A stretch of DNA of 64,000 bases from Rattus norvegicus. Its lineage: Eukaryota > Chordata > Mammalia > Rodentia > Muridae. Each line of letters starts with the position of its first letter. The stretch's first letter is position 1. The stretch covers positions 156,644,476-156,708,475 of the forward strand of contig NC_086021.1 in assembly GCF_036323735.1 (NCBI RefSeq), written 5' to 3'. Below, piece after piece: positions 20,175 through 30,666 of the stretch. The position numbers and the translations under genes are program-made. Under the pieces are notes generated by a model, which had not been told where the DNA came from, did not search any database, and saw nothing but the letters and a program-made list of their open reading frames with translations.

Positions 20175-22787
20175 CTAAAACAAAACAAAACAAAACAAAG
20201 GACCAATACATGTATTTTAAAAGGTGAACAAGAGCTGGGCCTGGTAGTACCCTGTAATCCCAGCATCTGGGAATCTGAGGTGAGAGGTTTTCAGTGAGAA
20301 ATGGGCTGCATAGTTAGACTCTTTCTACAAAACAAACCAAACAAAAAAATAAGATAAAGGCCAAAATGGAAAGTTTAAGGAAGAGAATATTAAACATGGG
20401 GCTGGGTAAATAGCGCTGCCTCATTACCTCTCCAATCCTGATATTTATGTCATTTCATTTCACATGACAAAAGGGCTGCTAATACTATTCTGGGAAAGGT
20501 CATGTTTGTGGTCAGATATGGAGTAGGAATAGGGGCCACCAACCCATACTCACTGTGGGAATTACTGATTCCATTATCTTACCATTGTCATTCACATATT
20601 ATTTATCATGTCTTCTTTCTCTGGGCTTCTGTTGGATCCACATCTCCTTTCTTTTTTCCCTGCCTCCCTTCCTCTTCATTGTTTCCTTCCTTCCTTCCTT
20701 CCTTCCTTCCTTCCTTCCTTCCTTCCTTCCTTTCTTCCTTCCTTCCTTCCTTCCTTCCTTCTTTCCTCCCTCCCTCCCTTCCGTCTCTGCCCACCCACTC
20801 ACAATCTGTCCTTCTAATTCCATTCACATTTGTCCTTCCATCCTTTCTTTTATCTACACTTCCTTTCATTTGCGCAAACGAATAATTTTATGTCATAATA
20901 TGAAGAGGGAGCCCAGGAAAGGACACATTTGTGTGTTGAGAACCTCCAAGTCATTGTTACAGGTTGACCATGTAGTTTATGAACTGAACAGGGACATGTT
21001 ATAAGTAAAAGATGAGGCTAATAATGATTACCTTAAAAATGTAGACATTGGCTGGGGATTTAGCTCAGTGGTAGAGCGCTTACCTAGGAAGCGCAAGGCC
21101 CTGGGTTCGGTCCCCAGCTCCGAAAAAAAAAAAGAATCAAAAAAAATGTAGACATTGACCAGGGTGGTGCTGGGCAAGGAGGGACATATGGCCATCCTTG
21201 ATCAAATTCACTTGGGGAAAGTTAAGAGTAAGTTACAGGGCTGTTAGGACTCCCAGCCTAAAGAATCCTCTGTGTATTGGACACATTATGTCTATGCACA
21301 CAGAAGTGGTAATGGTGTGGGGCAGCATTAAGGCAGCCTTCTGCTGGATCAAAATGAAGCCTGCTGGGGACTGAGGTGCCTTTGCGGTTGAAGGTCTCTC
21401 AGCAGGTCCCTCAGCAGGCCACCCACACGGATTTGTTTTCCTTAGTCTACCCATACACCAGTCAACTTATTTTCAAATGTACATTCCAACTTCTGGCTAA
21501 AATACAGTTACTAATTAGCTGCTTTCCTTGACCTGGGCTGTCCTCTTGTAGTTCGGTCACTCGGTTTCTCCCTTTGGACCCCTTTCTCCTCCTTGTGATT
21601 CTTCTAGCATCAACAAATGATGACTTAGCCTTTTCCATTTCTAGCTTCCTCTTTGAAAGAGGAGATACTATTCATAAGGTTTTCTTTCAAACAAGCTTGA
21701 GTAGATCCCAAACAGGTCTGCCTTCTCTTATGCTAAAACCGCGTGTGTGTGGGGAACCCCACTTTATGTGAATGGGTTTGCCCAGCACCTTGTGAAGTTC
21801 CCCTTCTTGGACATTACAGAGGTTCTTCTCTGTCTTCAGGCAGGTGGTCCGCTGCATTTCCACCGTGATGTGAAACTCCATGTGATTCGTCATCTGTGCG
21901 TAGTGAGGGGAAGGCGAATGGTGAGTAATCTCCTCTTCTCTCCATTATGGCTTCTATATGGGCAGGGCAGCTTTACATCTTGCACCGTGGCAAGAGCCTG
22001 GGATTCTTGCTCTTCTTCCTGTCAGACTCCAGTTCTTTTTTAGTCACCCACTGAGACATCACCAAAACTACCCATTTTTCTCTATGGGACCAACCAGCAT
22101 TAAATTGTTCCAGACAGGATGGTGTCAAGTTTTCTGGGAAAGACTAGAGACTAAACAGGTTAATCTCTGTAGACCGTGTGTCCTGTGTTGTAACTTTTCA
22201 AACTGCCCATGGCAGCATAGCAGCCCCAGATGGACATATCATAGCTAGCTGTGATATCTCTGTTTTAAAAGGCACACAAGTAGGACAGTTGGTCCTGGGT
22301 GGGTAATTTTTAGTTATCCGTGAAAGGACAGATCATCCACTCTAGTAAATGTACATTCATTTCTTTTAAAACACCCATTTTCAGTTGGGGATGATAGTAT
22401 ATACCTGTAATTACAGCACTGTGGAGGTTGGCACAGGAAGACTGCAACGTTGAGCCTAACCTAGTCTGGATAGTGAGATCTTATCAAGAAAAAACTCTGG
22501 AATTTTACAGGAGCACTGGGTCCCTCTGTGGAGGAGAGACAGGGAAGCCACACACTCACCTGCTTCTCAATCTTCAAGATTCGAAGGATCCTGAAGTTGT
22601 ACAAGTCTTCACTTTTCTTGTTGTATTCTTCTGTAACATATTCCAATGTTTCCTTCACAGATGACTCCAATGCGTTTACTTCTTCAACCCGTATAAATGT
22701 TTTCCTCTTTACTTGGTAGCTGAAGGCCACCAGCGCCACCAGAATGGCCAACAGGAACCATGTTGTCTTCCACAATCTGGCCATCAT
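20088..22787 (-). CDS. Cst11: cystatin 11, three coding exons, minus strand
   Basis: Coding exons in transcript order are 22787-22560, 21893-21789 and 20174-20088, both introns phase 0 with GT/AG ends, giving 139 aa. The first residues (MMARLWKTTW then a Leu/Ala/Val core) are a signal peptide. KRKTFIRVEEVNALE and EEYNKKSEDLYNFRILRILK follow in the CST11 pattern. Cysteines are C94, C102, C115 and C135, and P123-W124 is kept. The first hairpin reads Q76-M-T-N-H, so the Gly of QXVXG is missing. CST11 is known as an epididymis-secreted, androgen-dependent cystatin associated with sperm and antibacterial activity rather than protease inhibition. Tandem ATGs at 22787 and 22784 make the start ambiguous by one residue. 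It is the only gene of the block on the minus strand. The frame is intact. Confidence 0.95.
20232..20355 (+). mobile_element. B1 SINE in Cst11 intron 2
   Basis: 'gagctgggcctggtagtacc', 'ctgtaatcccagcatctggg' and an AAACC-rich tail identify B1. It is in the plus orientation, antisense to Cst11. Confidence 0.8.
20683..20782 (+). repeat. (CTTC)n microsatellite in Cst11 intron 2
   Basis: About 100 bases of CTTC units with two TTTC/CTCC variants. It generates the long Pro-Ser-Phe-Leu and Glu-Gly-Arg-Lys frames at 20502-21004, which are not genes. Confidence 0.97.
21051..21141 (+). mobile_element. ID SINE (rat type) in Cst11 intron 2, with target-site duplication
   Basis: A second complete ID element with intact box A and box B and the same GAATC-interrupted A tail as the copy at 16441. 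It is flanked by the 16-base duplication aaaaatgtagacattg at 21035-21050 and 21142-21157. Confidence 0.97.
21789..21893 (-). CDS. Cst11: Cst11 coding exon 2
   Basis: 35 codons from MTNHMEFHITVEMQRTTC to GELHK. Acceptor GCACAG, donor AAG|GTGCTG. Confidence 0.95.
22384..22497 (+). mobile_element. B1 SINE just downstream of Cst11 exon 1
   Basis: 'gatgatagtatatacctgta', 'attacagcactgtggaggtt' and the A-rich end are a diverged B1, in intron 1 of Cst11 and antisense to it. Confidence 0.7.
22560..22787 (-). CDS. Cst11: Cst11 coding exon 1
   Basis: 76 codons, with donor CAG|GTGAGT matching the consensus perfectly. Confidence 0.95.
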
Positions 22788-22985
22788 CTTTCAGCTGGAT
22801 GAGATTGAAAGATCCTCCCACTTCATCTGTTGGGTCAAACTGACCACGGCTGTCTGACTTAAGGGAAGCATGCATTCACACCCACAGCTGTCCTCTCTTC
22901 TTCCTCCTATTTGCCTACTCTAGGAACACTTTGCAATGACTGGCAAATTCACTCCTACTCTCAATCTTTTTGCAAAGCTCATGAA

Positions 22986-23141
22986 TCTCTGTCTCTGTCT
23001 CTCTGTCTCTCTGTCTCTCTGTCTCTGTCTCTGTCTCTCTGTCTCTGTCTCTCTGTCTCTGTCTCTGTCTCTCTGTCTCTGTCTCTCTGTCTCTGTCTCT
23101 CTGTCTCTCTGTCTCTGTCTCTGTCTCTGTCTCTCTCTCTC
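22986..23141 (+). repeat. (TCTCTG)n/(TCTG)n compound satellite
   Basis: About 155 bases of alternating CTCTGT and CTGT units, roughly 200 bases upstream of the Cst11 start codon on the minus strand. The Leu/Ser/Val and Arg/Gln/Glu frames across it are repeat artefacts. Confidence 0.95.
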
Positions 23142-23672
23142 AATGCATACTTCTGTGGCCTGTGACTCCATTACTGGAAGTCAAGCTAGAGAACTCTTTC
23201 CACTGAGCTTATGTCATGAGGGGCCACAGAACACTTGAGGGATGAGCAATGGAGGGGACATTAGGGATTGGATCTCGGGAAGTATAACATAGTCAGCAGG
23301 ACTGTGTGAGGAGAAGCTTATCAGGAGGGACTGGATCTGAGGAAGCCCTCTCCTTGGCCTGGCTCTTGGACATTGTTTGACGAGATACGTTGAAAGAGAA
23401 GGGGGCTAGGAGGAGAGAGAGCAGCAAGGATCTGGAAAGCCTCACTTTGGAAAGCTGGTCACGCCTAAGTGTGGCTGACTTCATGTTTTACATGTGAGTA
23501 GAAAGTTGAGGGAGGGGGGATGCCAAGAGTTTCCTGCCTTACAAGCTAGGTTTCAACAAAAGAGCTCTGCTATAGATTGGCATCAAAGGGCAAGGACACA
23601 GGCATGTGATGCTGGCAAGATGCAGCCCTCTGTATGGTACAAGCTTATGAGATGTTAAGAGGAAGTCTATAG
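23142..23672. other. spacer without recognisable gene
   Basis: No exon or confident repeat is recognised in this stretch upstream of Cst11. Confidence 0.4.
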
Positions 23673-23873
23673 GCCGGTGGTTCTCAACCTGTGGGTTGCA
23701 ACCCCTTCGGCAAGCCTTTATCCAAAAATATTTATAGGACAAAATATAACAGTAGCAAAATTGCAGTTATAAAGTAGAGACAAAATCAACTTTATGGTTG
23801 GGGTTACCACAACATGAGGAACTATATTAAAGGATCACAGCATTAATGAGGTTGAGAACCACTGCAGTAGGGT
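23673..23873 (+). mobile_element. URR1-type hAT (Charlie) non-autonomous DNA transposon
   Basis: The ends are inverted: 'ggtggttctcaacctgtggg' at the left and 'gaggttgagaaccactgc' at the right. Internal phrases 'caaaattgcagttataaagt' and 'aggaactatattaaaggatc' are typical of the rodent URR1 family. About 200 bases and complete end to end. Confidence 0.85.
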
Positions 23874-25601
23874 ATTTTTCAGAAGGGTACAAACCAAAAC
23901 AGGTAGGGAAAGCTCCTAGAAGAGAGGAGTGAGTACACAATACCTATTTAACTTTGCTCACACTGACATGCACATATATGCAAGATGCATCCACACCTAT
24001 GCCCTAAGTATGCATTCACATTGATATATGCATCTACCTATGAACATATGCACCTCCATTTACATATGCATCTCCAAGTACATCTTCCCATCGATCATTG
24101 TGTAGCTATTTCTTCTGAATTGGAACATCCTCTTCTTAGTGGAGGAGATTCATTAAGACTAAGGAAGTAATAAAAACTGTAGAAGTCTCAGGAAATTCTT
24201 CAAGTACCTCTCCAAGGATCTATAAGCAATCCTCCCCAGCCTCATTGCCTACAAGTTGTTCAAACAGTTGTAGAAATCTCTTGAGTCAATGCTTATGCTG
24301 GAGTAGAATTTTCAAGGATGGAGTTGCCTTTAGCTCACCCATACTTCTATAAGTAACCCACACACATACTCCTGAGGGTAAATCCAATAAAGTGACTGGT
24401 TGACAAAGCTAAAATTAGAGTTGAAACCAAGATCTCTTTCTTTGGCCACACATCATTGCTAGCTTATCCAAGGCCCCACTGGGTGAGAGTCTTTCTCATA
24501 TGGAAGGGTCTGGGGTCTAAGACTTGCACCATTAAATCTCCATACCTATTTTGTGTCATTTGAAGAACAATCTGTTGATACCTTCACTACTGAGAGCACT
24601 CACAAAATAGGAGAAAGGAAATAGAAGGTAGGACCTCACCTGTCACTCCTGGTTTCATTATAGTGTTGCAGAAGAGATCTGCCTGGGCTTTGGGTCTGCT
24701 TGATTAATTTCCCAGAGGGCTCAATAGCAAGGTTGATGTCATGAAGAGAATGCCTGGTGGAGGAGTTTGCTCACTGCCTGACAGATGTGAGGCAGAGTGA
24801 GACAGACAGAAAGGGACTGGGGTCTGTCTCTCCCCTTCAAGGACCTGCCTCCTGTGATTCAACTTCTTCCAGTGGTTTTCCTACTTAAGGGCATTACGAC
24901 CTCCTAGGAGTGCCACAGGCTAGGACCATATGTGAGCCCTCAGGGGATATTTAAAGCCCAAATAATACACTGTATTTTTCCCACCCATGGGTCTGTATCT
25001 GTGGAGGTGATGTCTTCTCTACCTTCATCCCACCTACTGCTTCTGCTCTGTTCCTCACCTCAGCAGCCACGGTTTCCAAGATTGTTCTGTTACCAGACCC
25101 ACGAGTGAAAGAAGTGGGGACTGAAAATGGCATTTGGTTCTGGTTCTAGGACTCCTGGTTTTTGCAGAAACGGAAAGCTGACATCCTTGGGGGTGTCCTC
25201 CTGCTTCTCTTTCTCACTGCCAGGATTCACTCTTCTGTTGTACTCCTGGATGCTGGATGGGTTTCCCATGATGATCTCTCAAGTTACCATAAATAGTTTA
25301 CAGCAAAGTAAGTTTTCTATCTCAGTTCTTCAACCTCCAATATCCTTGTTAATTCTCCTATGACTCCCCATCTCTCTCTAAGGAGGACCCTGTGAATGCA
25401 TGATACCTTACCACTGAGGCAATCCACCACCTCCGGACTTCTCTCTACAGGTCCAGTCTCTTTTGCATGTAAGCAGTGTGTTCACAGGTTTAAAAGCTTG
25501 GACTGAGGCAGCTTGCGTCAGGATGTTGCTATCTGTCACAGCAGTACAGAGGGTTTCTCCTCTGCTCTGCTGCTTGGGTTCTTTTCTTCCTTCTGAGACT
25601 C
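23874..25601. other. spacer with a degenerate ATGCATCT-type tandem
   Basis: No gene is recognised. Positions about 23960-24090 contain irregularly repeated 'tatgcatct/catatgcacctcc' phrases, an old degenerate minisatellite. The rest is unassigned. Confidence 0.4.
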
Positions 25602-25632
<31 letters not shown>

Positions 25633-25657
25633 TTATTTATTTATTCATTCATTTATT
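25602..25657 (+). repeat. (TTTA)n microsatellite
   Basis: About thirteen TTTA units with TTAT and TTCA variants. Confidence 0.95.
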
Positions 25658-26815
25658 TTGGACTGGAATTTATGGTCCCTTTTTGGTGTCTCTCATACTG
25701 TAGGATGACTTCAATCCAACTCTTTCTTGGATGTCCAGACATCCAAAAAGGAGAGTAATGAGCCAGAGACCATTTCCTTTTACTGCTCCCCTGTTCTTCA
25801 ACCTCTAGCCATTTCCCTTTGTAAAACATCAGCAAGGAGTGGAAGGTAGCTTTTCCACCTACTGTGAAAAGCTTGAGTTGTTTTCTGGCACCCAGCTTGA
25901 TTCCTGTCTTCCAAAGTAACAAAGACTCCATTGTAACAGTAGAATACTTATCCTCAAGGTTGAAGGGACTTGCCTAATGTTTGAAGATATGAGCTTGGGG
26001 TTGATCTGCTGGCCGTCTGTCACTTGAGGTAGATAAATGTGTAGGAGTTCAGCTAGTGGTATCTAAAAATTCTCACACAGCCTCCAATCCTGGAGTATTT
26101 GTAAGTTCTCTGATTTAAAGCAAGAAAGTCAGCAACCATAGCTGGGCATAATAGTGCACATCTTTAATTCTAGTGCTAGGGAGACACAGCAGATGGCTCT
26201 CTGTGAGTTTAGGGCTTTGTGCCCATGTCCCATGGCCCCCTCCTTTCCTCCTTCTATGAGAGAAGAACGATAGTCAACAAGGCCCAGCTATGATGATCTT
26301 TTCTAAGGGGGCATTAGTGTATCTGATGAAGATGATGGCTGTTCCACTTGGAGGATAATCTTGTACAGCACCCTGTTCAAGCATTACTCTGATTTTAGCT
26401 TTGGCTATACTTCCTGGTTTATATACTGTCAACAGTATATGAGAATACTCATCCCACAAACTCTGCTGGTTGCCCCAAATTCCTCATACATATTTATACT
26501 AATTGTAGGACAAACATACCAAGTCTTGCCTCACAGCTTTGAAATCAAACACCTTATTAGCCGACTCTCCAAATACCCACACTGACAGGAAGTCTAACTC
26601 CTTCTCACAGAACAGTCAGTATTTCCTAGGTGTAATACTGGAGTTTTAGCAGGGTAGCTGTGGGTGGCTGTCCTGACTGTCATGTATTTAGATGTATTCC
26701 TTTTACCCGTTGACACCACTTGGGATGCATAAGCTGGCACTATCTTTCTGTGTTGTTCTCTCCCCCCAACCCCCTCACCTCATATCTGCCTGACCCTTAG
26801 CAGATTTCTGTTTAT
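25658..26815. other. spacer with a truncated B1
   Basis: A partial B1 SINE ('agctgggcataatagtgcac', 'tctttaattctagtgctagg') lies at about 26141-26215. No other element or gene is recognised. Confidence 0.45.
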
Positions 26816-26885
26816 CTAAATCTGTCTGTCTATCTAAAGTTGTATATTTAGCACTTATCTATCTGTCTCTCTGTATCTATCTATC

Positions 26886-26940
<55 letters not shown>

Positions 26941-26976
26941 CTATATGTCTGTCTAGCTATTTATCATCTGTCTATC

Positions 26977-27010
<34 letters not shown>

Positions 27011-27035
27011 ATCTGTCTGTCTATCATCTATCTAG

Positions 27036-27081
<46 letters not shown>

Positions 27082-27122
27082 GCCTACCTACCTACCTACC
27101 TACCTACCTACCTACCTATCAT
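26816..27122 (+). repeat. (TATC)n/(CCTA)n compound microsatellite
   Basis: About 300 bases dominated by CTAT units with CTGT variants, ending in a homogeneous CCTA block at about 27083-27118. It abuts the 3' side of the KRAB zinc-finger pseudogene. Confidence 0.97.
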
Positions 27123-27197
27123 TTACCTATAGCTGTCTATCTAGCAGATGACTGTTTACTTCTATCAGCCTCAGTTGTTGAACCATTATTATATATA

Positions 27198-27775
27198 TTT
27201 TTAGGATTTTCTTTCAGTATGTATTATTTTATGCCTTCCAAGATTACAACAATGTTCAAAGGCTTTACCACCTTGATTACATTTGTAGGGTTTTTCTCCA
27301 GTATGAGTTCTTTCAAGAGTTTGAAGCTGAGAATCGTATGTAAAGGCTTTATCATGTGGCTTACATTCATAGGGTTTCTCTCCAGTATGTGTGCTCTTAT
27401 GTCTTCGGAGATGACTATGTTGTGCAAAGGCTTTACCACACTGAGTATTTTCAGAGGGCTTCTCTCCGTATGCCATCCTTCATGTCTTCCATGTCTTCTG
27501 AAACTTTGACAATGTTCTTCAATAGCATGGTCGTCCCAATTGTAACCTATAGCAGTGAGGTTCCTGTAGGTCTCCTGCATCACATCTTTGTAGAGACTCT
27601 TCTGTGAAGGATCCAGCAAAGCCCATTCTTCTCGAGTGAAGTTCACATGCACATCATCATAGGTCAGTGCATCCATGTTGCAACTTTGGAGCTTGCCTGA
27701 GCATGCCTCAGAGAATCCAACGGCAGGACAGAGAGCACAGCAGCCAGGACCATTTAAGATTCGAACCATTATTTT
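27198..27775 (-). pseudogene. KRAB zinc-finger processed pseudogene
   Basis: On the minus strand an ATG at 27676-27674 opens MDALTYDDVHVNFTREEW, a complete KRAB A box continuing through LLDPSQKSLYKDVMQETYRN, then the linker ending CQSFRRHGRHE. C2H2 fingers follow with HTGEKPY linkers. In functional genes of this rodent family the KRAB box, linker and fingers lie on separate exons; here they are contiguous, so this is a retrocopy. It is broken by a one-base deletion in the first HTGEKP linker, near 27474, which puts the fingers in another frame. The fingers themselves have lost ligands: Cys to His in ECKPHD, Cys to Gly in KCNQGG, and a missing His in the second finger. The 3' end stops at the TATC satellite without a visible tail. 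It encodes no KRAB zinc-finger repressor. Confidence 0.85.
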
Positions 27776-28259
27776 TTAAAACCCACTAACTTGAAACTCA
27801 ACCTTGATCCAACACAATATTCCCTGAGTGTGTGACTCACTTTTGTGCTTAAGTTCTGTCCCACTCTCAGAGAGTGCTGCTCTGGCCTATTTTCTGCCCC
27901 TTTCCTCAGTCTGACTCTAGGGTCCTGAGTACAAGGCTCAAACATCTACGATTAAATTTGTGTCCTACTGAGAGTTATGTTTACTATACTTTTTATTCAT
28001 TCCTTTTGATTCCTTTCAGAAGACATTAAAAGTTTTCATATATATTTTGCTTGTTGGTCAGCCAGGTGACCTTGCTGATCTGGGCTGGGTTCTTTTATGC
28101 ATTGAGGCCTGAGCTAAGTAAGGCTCACGTGAAGGTTAACCTCCATTTTCAAGTTCATCGCAAGTAGAATTACTATGGAAATGTGAATCTCTCCAAAAAG
28201 ATTTAATTGAGAGAAGAAAAGTCATCCTGAGTGTGGTTACAATTGCACCGGGAACCTTA
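27776..28259. other. spacer without recognisable gene
   Basis: The stretch upstream of the pseudogene has no recognised element. Confidence 0.4.
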
Positions 28260-28462
28260 ACTGGATAATAAGGAGAAAGCCATCTCTCTCTACTTTCTGA
28301 CTGCAGACACAGTACAACCAGTTACCTCCGGATCCTGCCACCATGCCTTCTCTGCCATGTTGGACTGTTCCTCAGGGTATGAGCCCTAATAAACCTTTCC
28401 TACTTTAGGTTATGTTTGCAATGTATTTTGTCACAGTAACAAGAAAAGTAAGTGATATAGTA
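28260..28462 (+). mobile_element. MLT1-type MaLR LTR fragment
   Basis: 'ccatgccttctctgccatgt', 'agccctaataaacctttcct' and 'tgtcacagtaacaagaaaag' are the conserved 3' blocks of MLT1 LTRs, including the LTR polyadenylation region. Confidence 0.55.
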
Positions 28463-28527
28463 TATGTAAGATGAGTAAGTGATGGCACCATGTCCTCAGT
28501 TTTCAGATTCTGTGACTATGCTTATGT

Positions 28528-28858
28528 TAGGGCTTTACTGCTGTGAACAGACACCATGACCAAAGCAACTCTTATAAGGACAACAATTAATTGGGGATGG
28601 CTTATAGGTCCAGAGGTTCAGTCCATTATCATCAAGGCCAGGGCATGACAGCATCCAGGCAAGAATGGTACAGGGGAGCTGAGAGTTCTACATCTTCATT
28701 TGAAGGCTGCTAGGAAGAGGGTCCCATTGCCTACCCTCATAGTGACACACTTCCTCCAACAAGGCCACATCTATTCCAACAAAGCCACACCCACTCCAGC
28801 AAGGCTATACCTCCTAATAGTGCCACTCTCTGGGCAGAGCATATTCAAACCACCACAC
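28528..28858 (+). repeat. rodent interspersed repeat, nearly complete copy
   Basis: It runs from 'gggctttactgctgtgaaca' through 'ttcagtccattatcatcaag' and 'cacacttcctccaacaaggc' to 'cctcctaatagtgccactct'. The split copy at 14166/15066 matches it in order. The family name was not fixed; an LTR-type origin is likely. Confidence 0.6.
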
Positions 28859-28889
28859 ATGGCAAGAGCATCTTTGCTTGTATAAGAAT

Positions 28890-29240
28890 TTGATAGAGAG
28901 AGAAAAAGTGAGAGATCATTTTGGGGGTAATCTGGGTAGATCCAATATAGTCATAAAGGTCCCTGTAAGAATGTGTAGAGGATGTAAAGAGCCAGAGAAC
29001 CACAAGAAGATCATGGGAGCAGCTTTGAAGAGTATTCTGCTTCTGGAGGAAAGGGCCAAGAGACAAGAAGTACAGGTGGCCCTAGAAGCTGAAAAGAGAA
29101 GGGAGTAGCCTGTCACCCTAGAGCCTTAAGGAAGAAAACAGCCTTGCTGGCATTTCATTTTAGTCCAGTAAAAACTATGTTAGACTCTTCCCTTTATGTA
29201 ATAAATCTGATCTTTTTAAAGCCACTATCCTTGGAACACA
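28890..29240 (+). mobile_element. probable old LTR remnant
   Basis: 'ggatgtaaagagccagagaa', 'gaggaaagggccaagagaca' and 'cattttagtccagtaaaaac' resemble the order of blocks in mammalian ERVL/MaLR-type LTRs. The 76-codon frame at 28878-29108 falls inside and is not called. Confidence 0.35.
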
Positions 29241-30618
29241 TGGCCTAAACATCATCAGAAAACATCTTCACTCATTTTGATGGTTCACGAAATATTTAAT
29301 TTTAACTTAAAATAGTATTTATGAGGAATGAGTCCTGCTGTACTGTGGCAGTATAGGGGTCACAAAATTAATGATAAGACTTTATTCATTTTTCTAGAAC
29401 ATTTTCCTAATGTCTGTGTTAAAGTTTCTGTTTGTTTCCAACATCTGTATTAGAAAGTTTCTAATTATTTTTTTCTCTTATGGGAGTTGAAATTTTCCTG
29501 CTTTTTCAAATATAGAATAAATTTGAATTGCAGTTCAGGCATTTTGAAAATTGTCTGAGGGAACAATGATAGCTTTTTTTTTTGATAGGCAGTTGATCAC
29601 AGCTGCATTTAGCCTGCAGATTTTGAACACTCAGTGTTGGTCATGGCATTTGCAGTGCTGTTTGGATCTGTGCCTAGTGGCTTAGGGGGTCAGTCTGACT
29701 GGTGTAGTTTATCCTTTTATTCATTTTGAAGGCCTTGTCATGCAGTTTAAGGTTAGATTCACACTATAGCTCAGGGAACATCCTAAGAGCTCTTTTCTTA
29801 GCTCCTCCTATTACCACAGCTCTAAGCTTGGAATTCTAGCAGAGCCCAGCACATCACACTCAGCCAATAGCCCCAAAGAAAGCAGACCAGAGTGGTGGCA
29901 AAAGGACAGGAAAGGATTTTAAATAAAATGGTTATATTAGAAAGATGGCAATTTCAGCTCATCTTTAGAGTACTGACATGAACTTAAACAAAGGAAAAAA
30001 CTTGGTTTGTGGGAACAAGAAATGAAGTATATTTCATTAGGCAGTCATAATCAAGGTGAGGTCTTCATAGAGCTTATCTCAGTCTGGCTTTATGAGGTGC
30101 ACCAGAGAAGTGCTATTGCTTGAGGGGACAATATGATGCTCTGGAGATGATTGCTCCTCCTTGGGGAGGGGACAACTTCATGTCAGGTGAGCTGTCTGTG
30201 AGGCTTGGCAGATCTTGGAAGCCAGTGACTAGAGAATTTCAGGCTCCTTTCCGGAACTAGAACAGGACTGTGAAAAAGCTGATGTAAGATGACTCAGTCA
30301 CTCTCTGGACCTTCATCCTTGAAGAGGGATGAGACATGTTAGCTCTCCCTGACTTTTAGACAAACACACCTTCAGCGATTAACACGTGCCATAAGGCAAC
30401 CCCAGTGACACCATTGTTTGTTTGATACTTTCTCTGATCACAGGACAAGTTTTCCCACAGTTGGGATAGGCCAAAAATTTCTCTTTCTAAATTGGTGTGT
30501 TATGTTTCTTTAATTAAAAAGTTTTTTTTGAGAATTTCATACATGAGTACTTGTTTATATCATTTGTACCATCCATTCCTCCTCCAAGTCTTCCCACACT
30601 CCCCCACATCCTCTAAAA

Positions 30619-30666
<48 letters not shown>

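Noticed and set aside
20502..21004. 127- and 149-codon frames with Pro-Ser-Phe-Leu repeats
   Set aside because: They run through the (CTTC)n array in Cst11 intron 2 and contain no domain.
23960..24090. Spaced short repeats that could suggest a CRISPR-like array
   Set aside because: Units are irregular, degenerate and AT-rich, in a mammalian genome; this is an old minisatellite.
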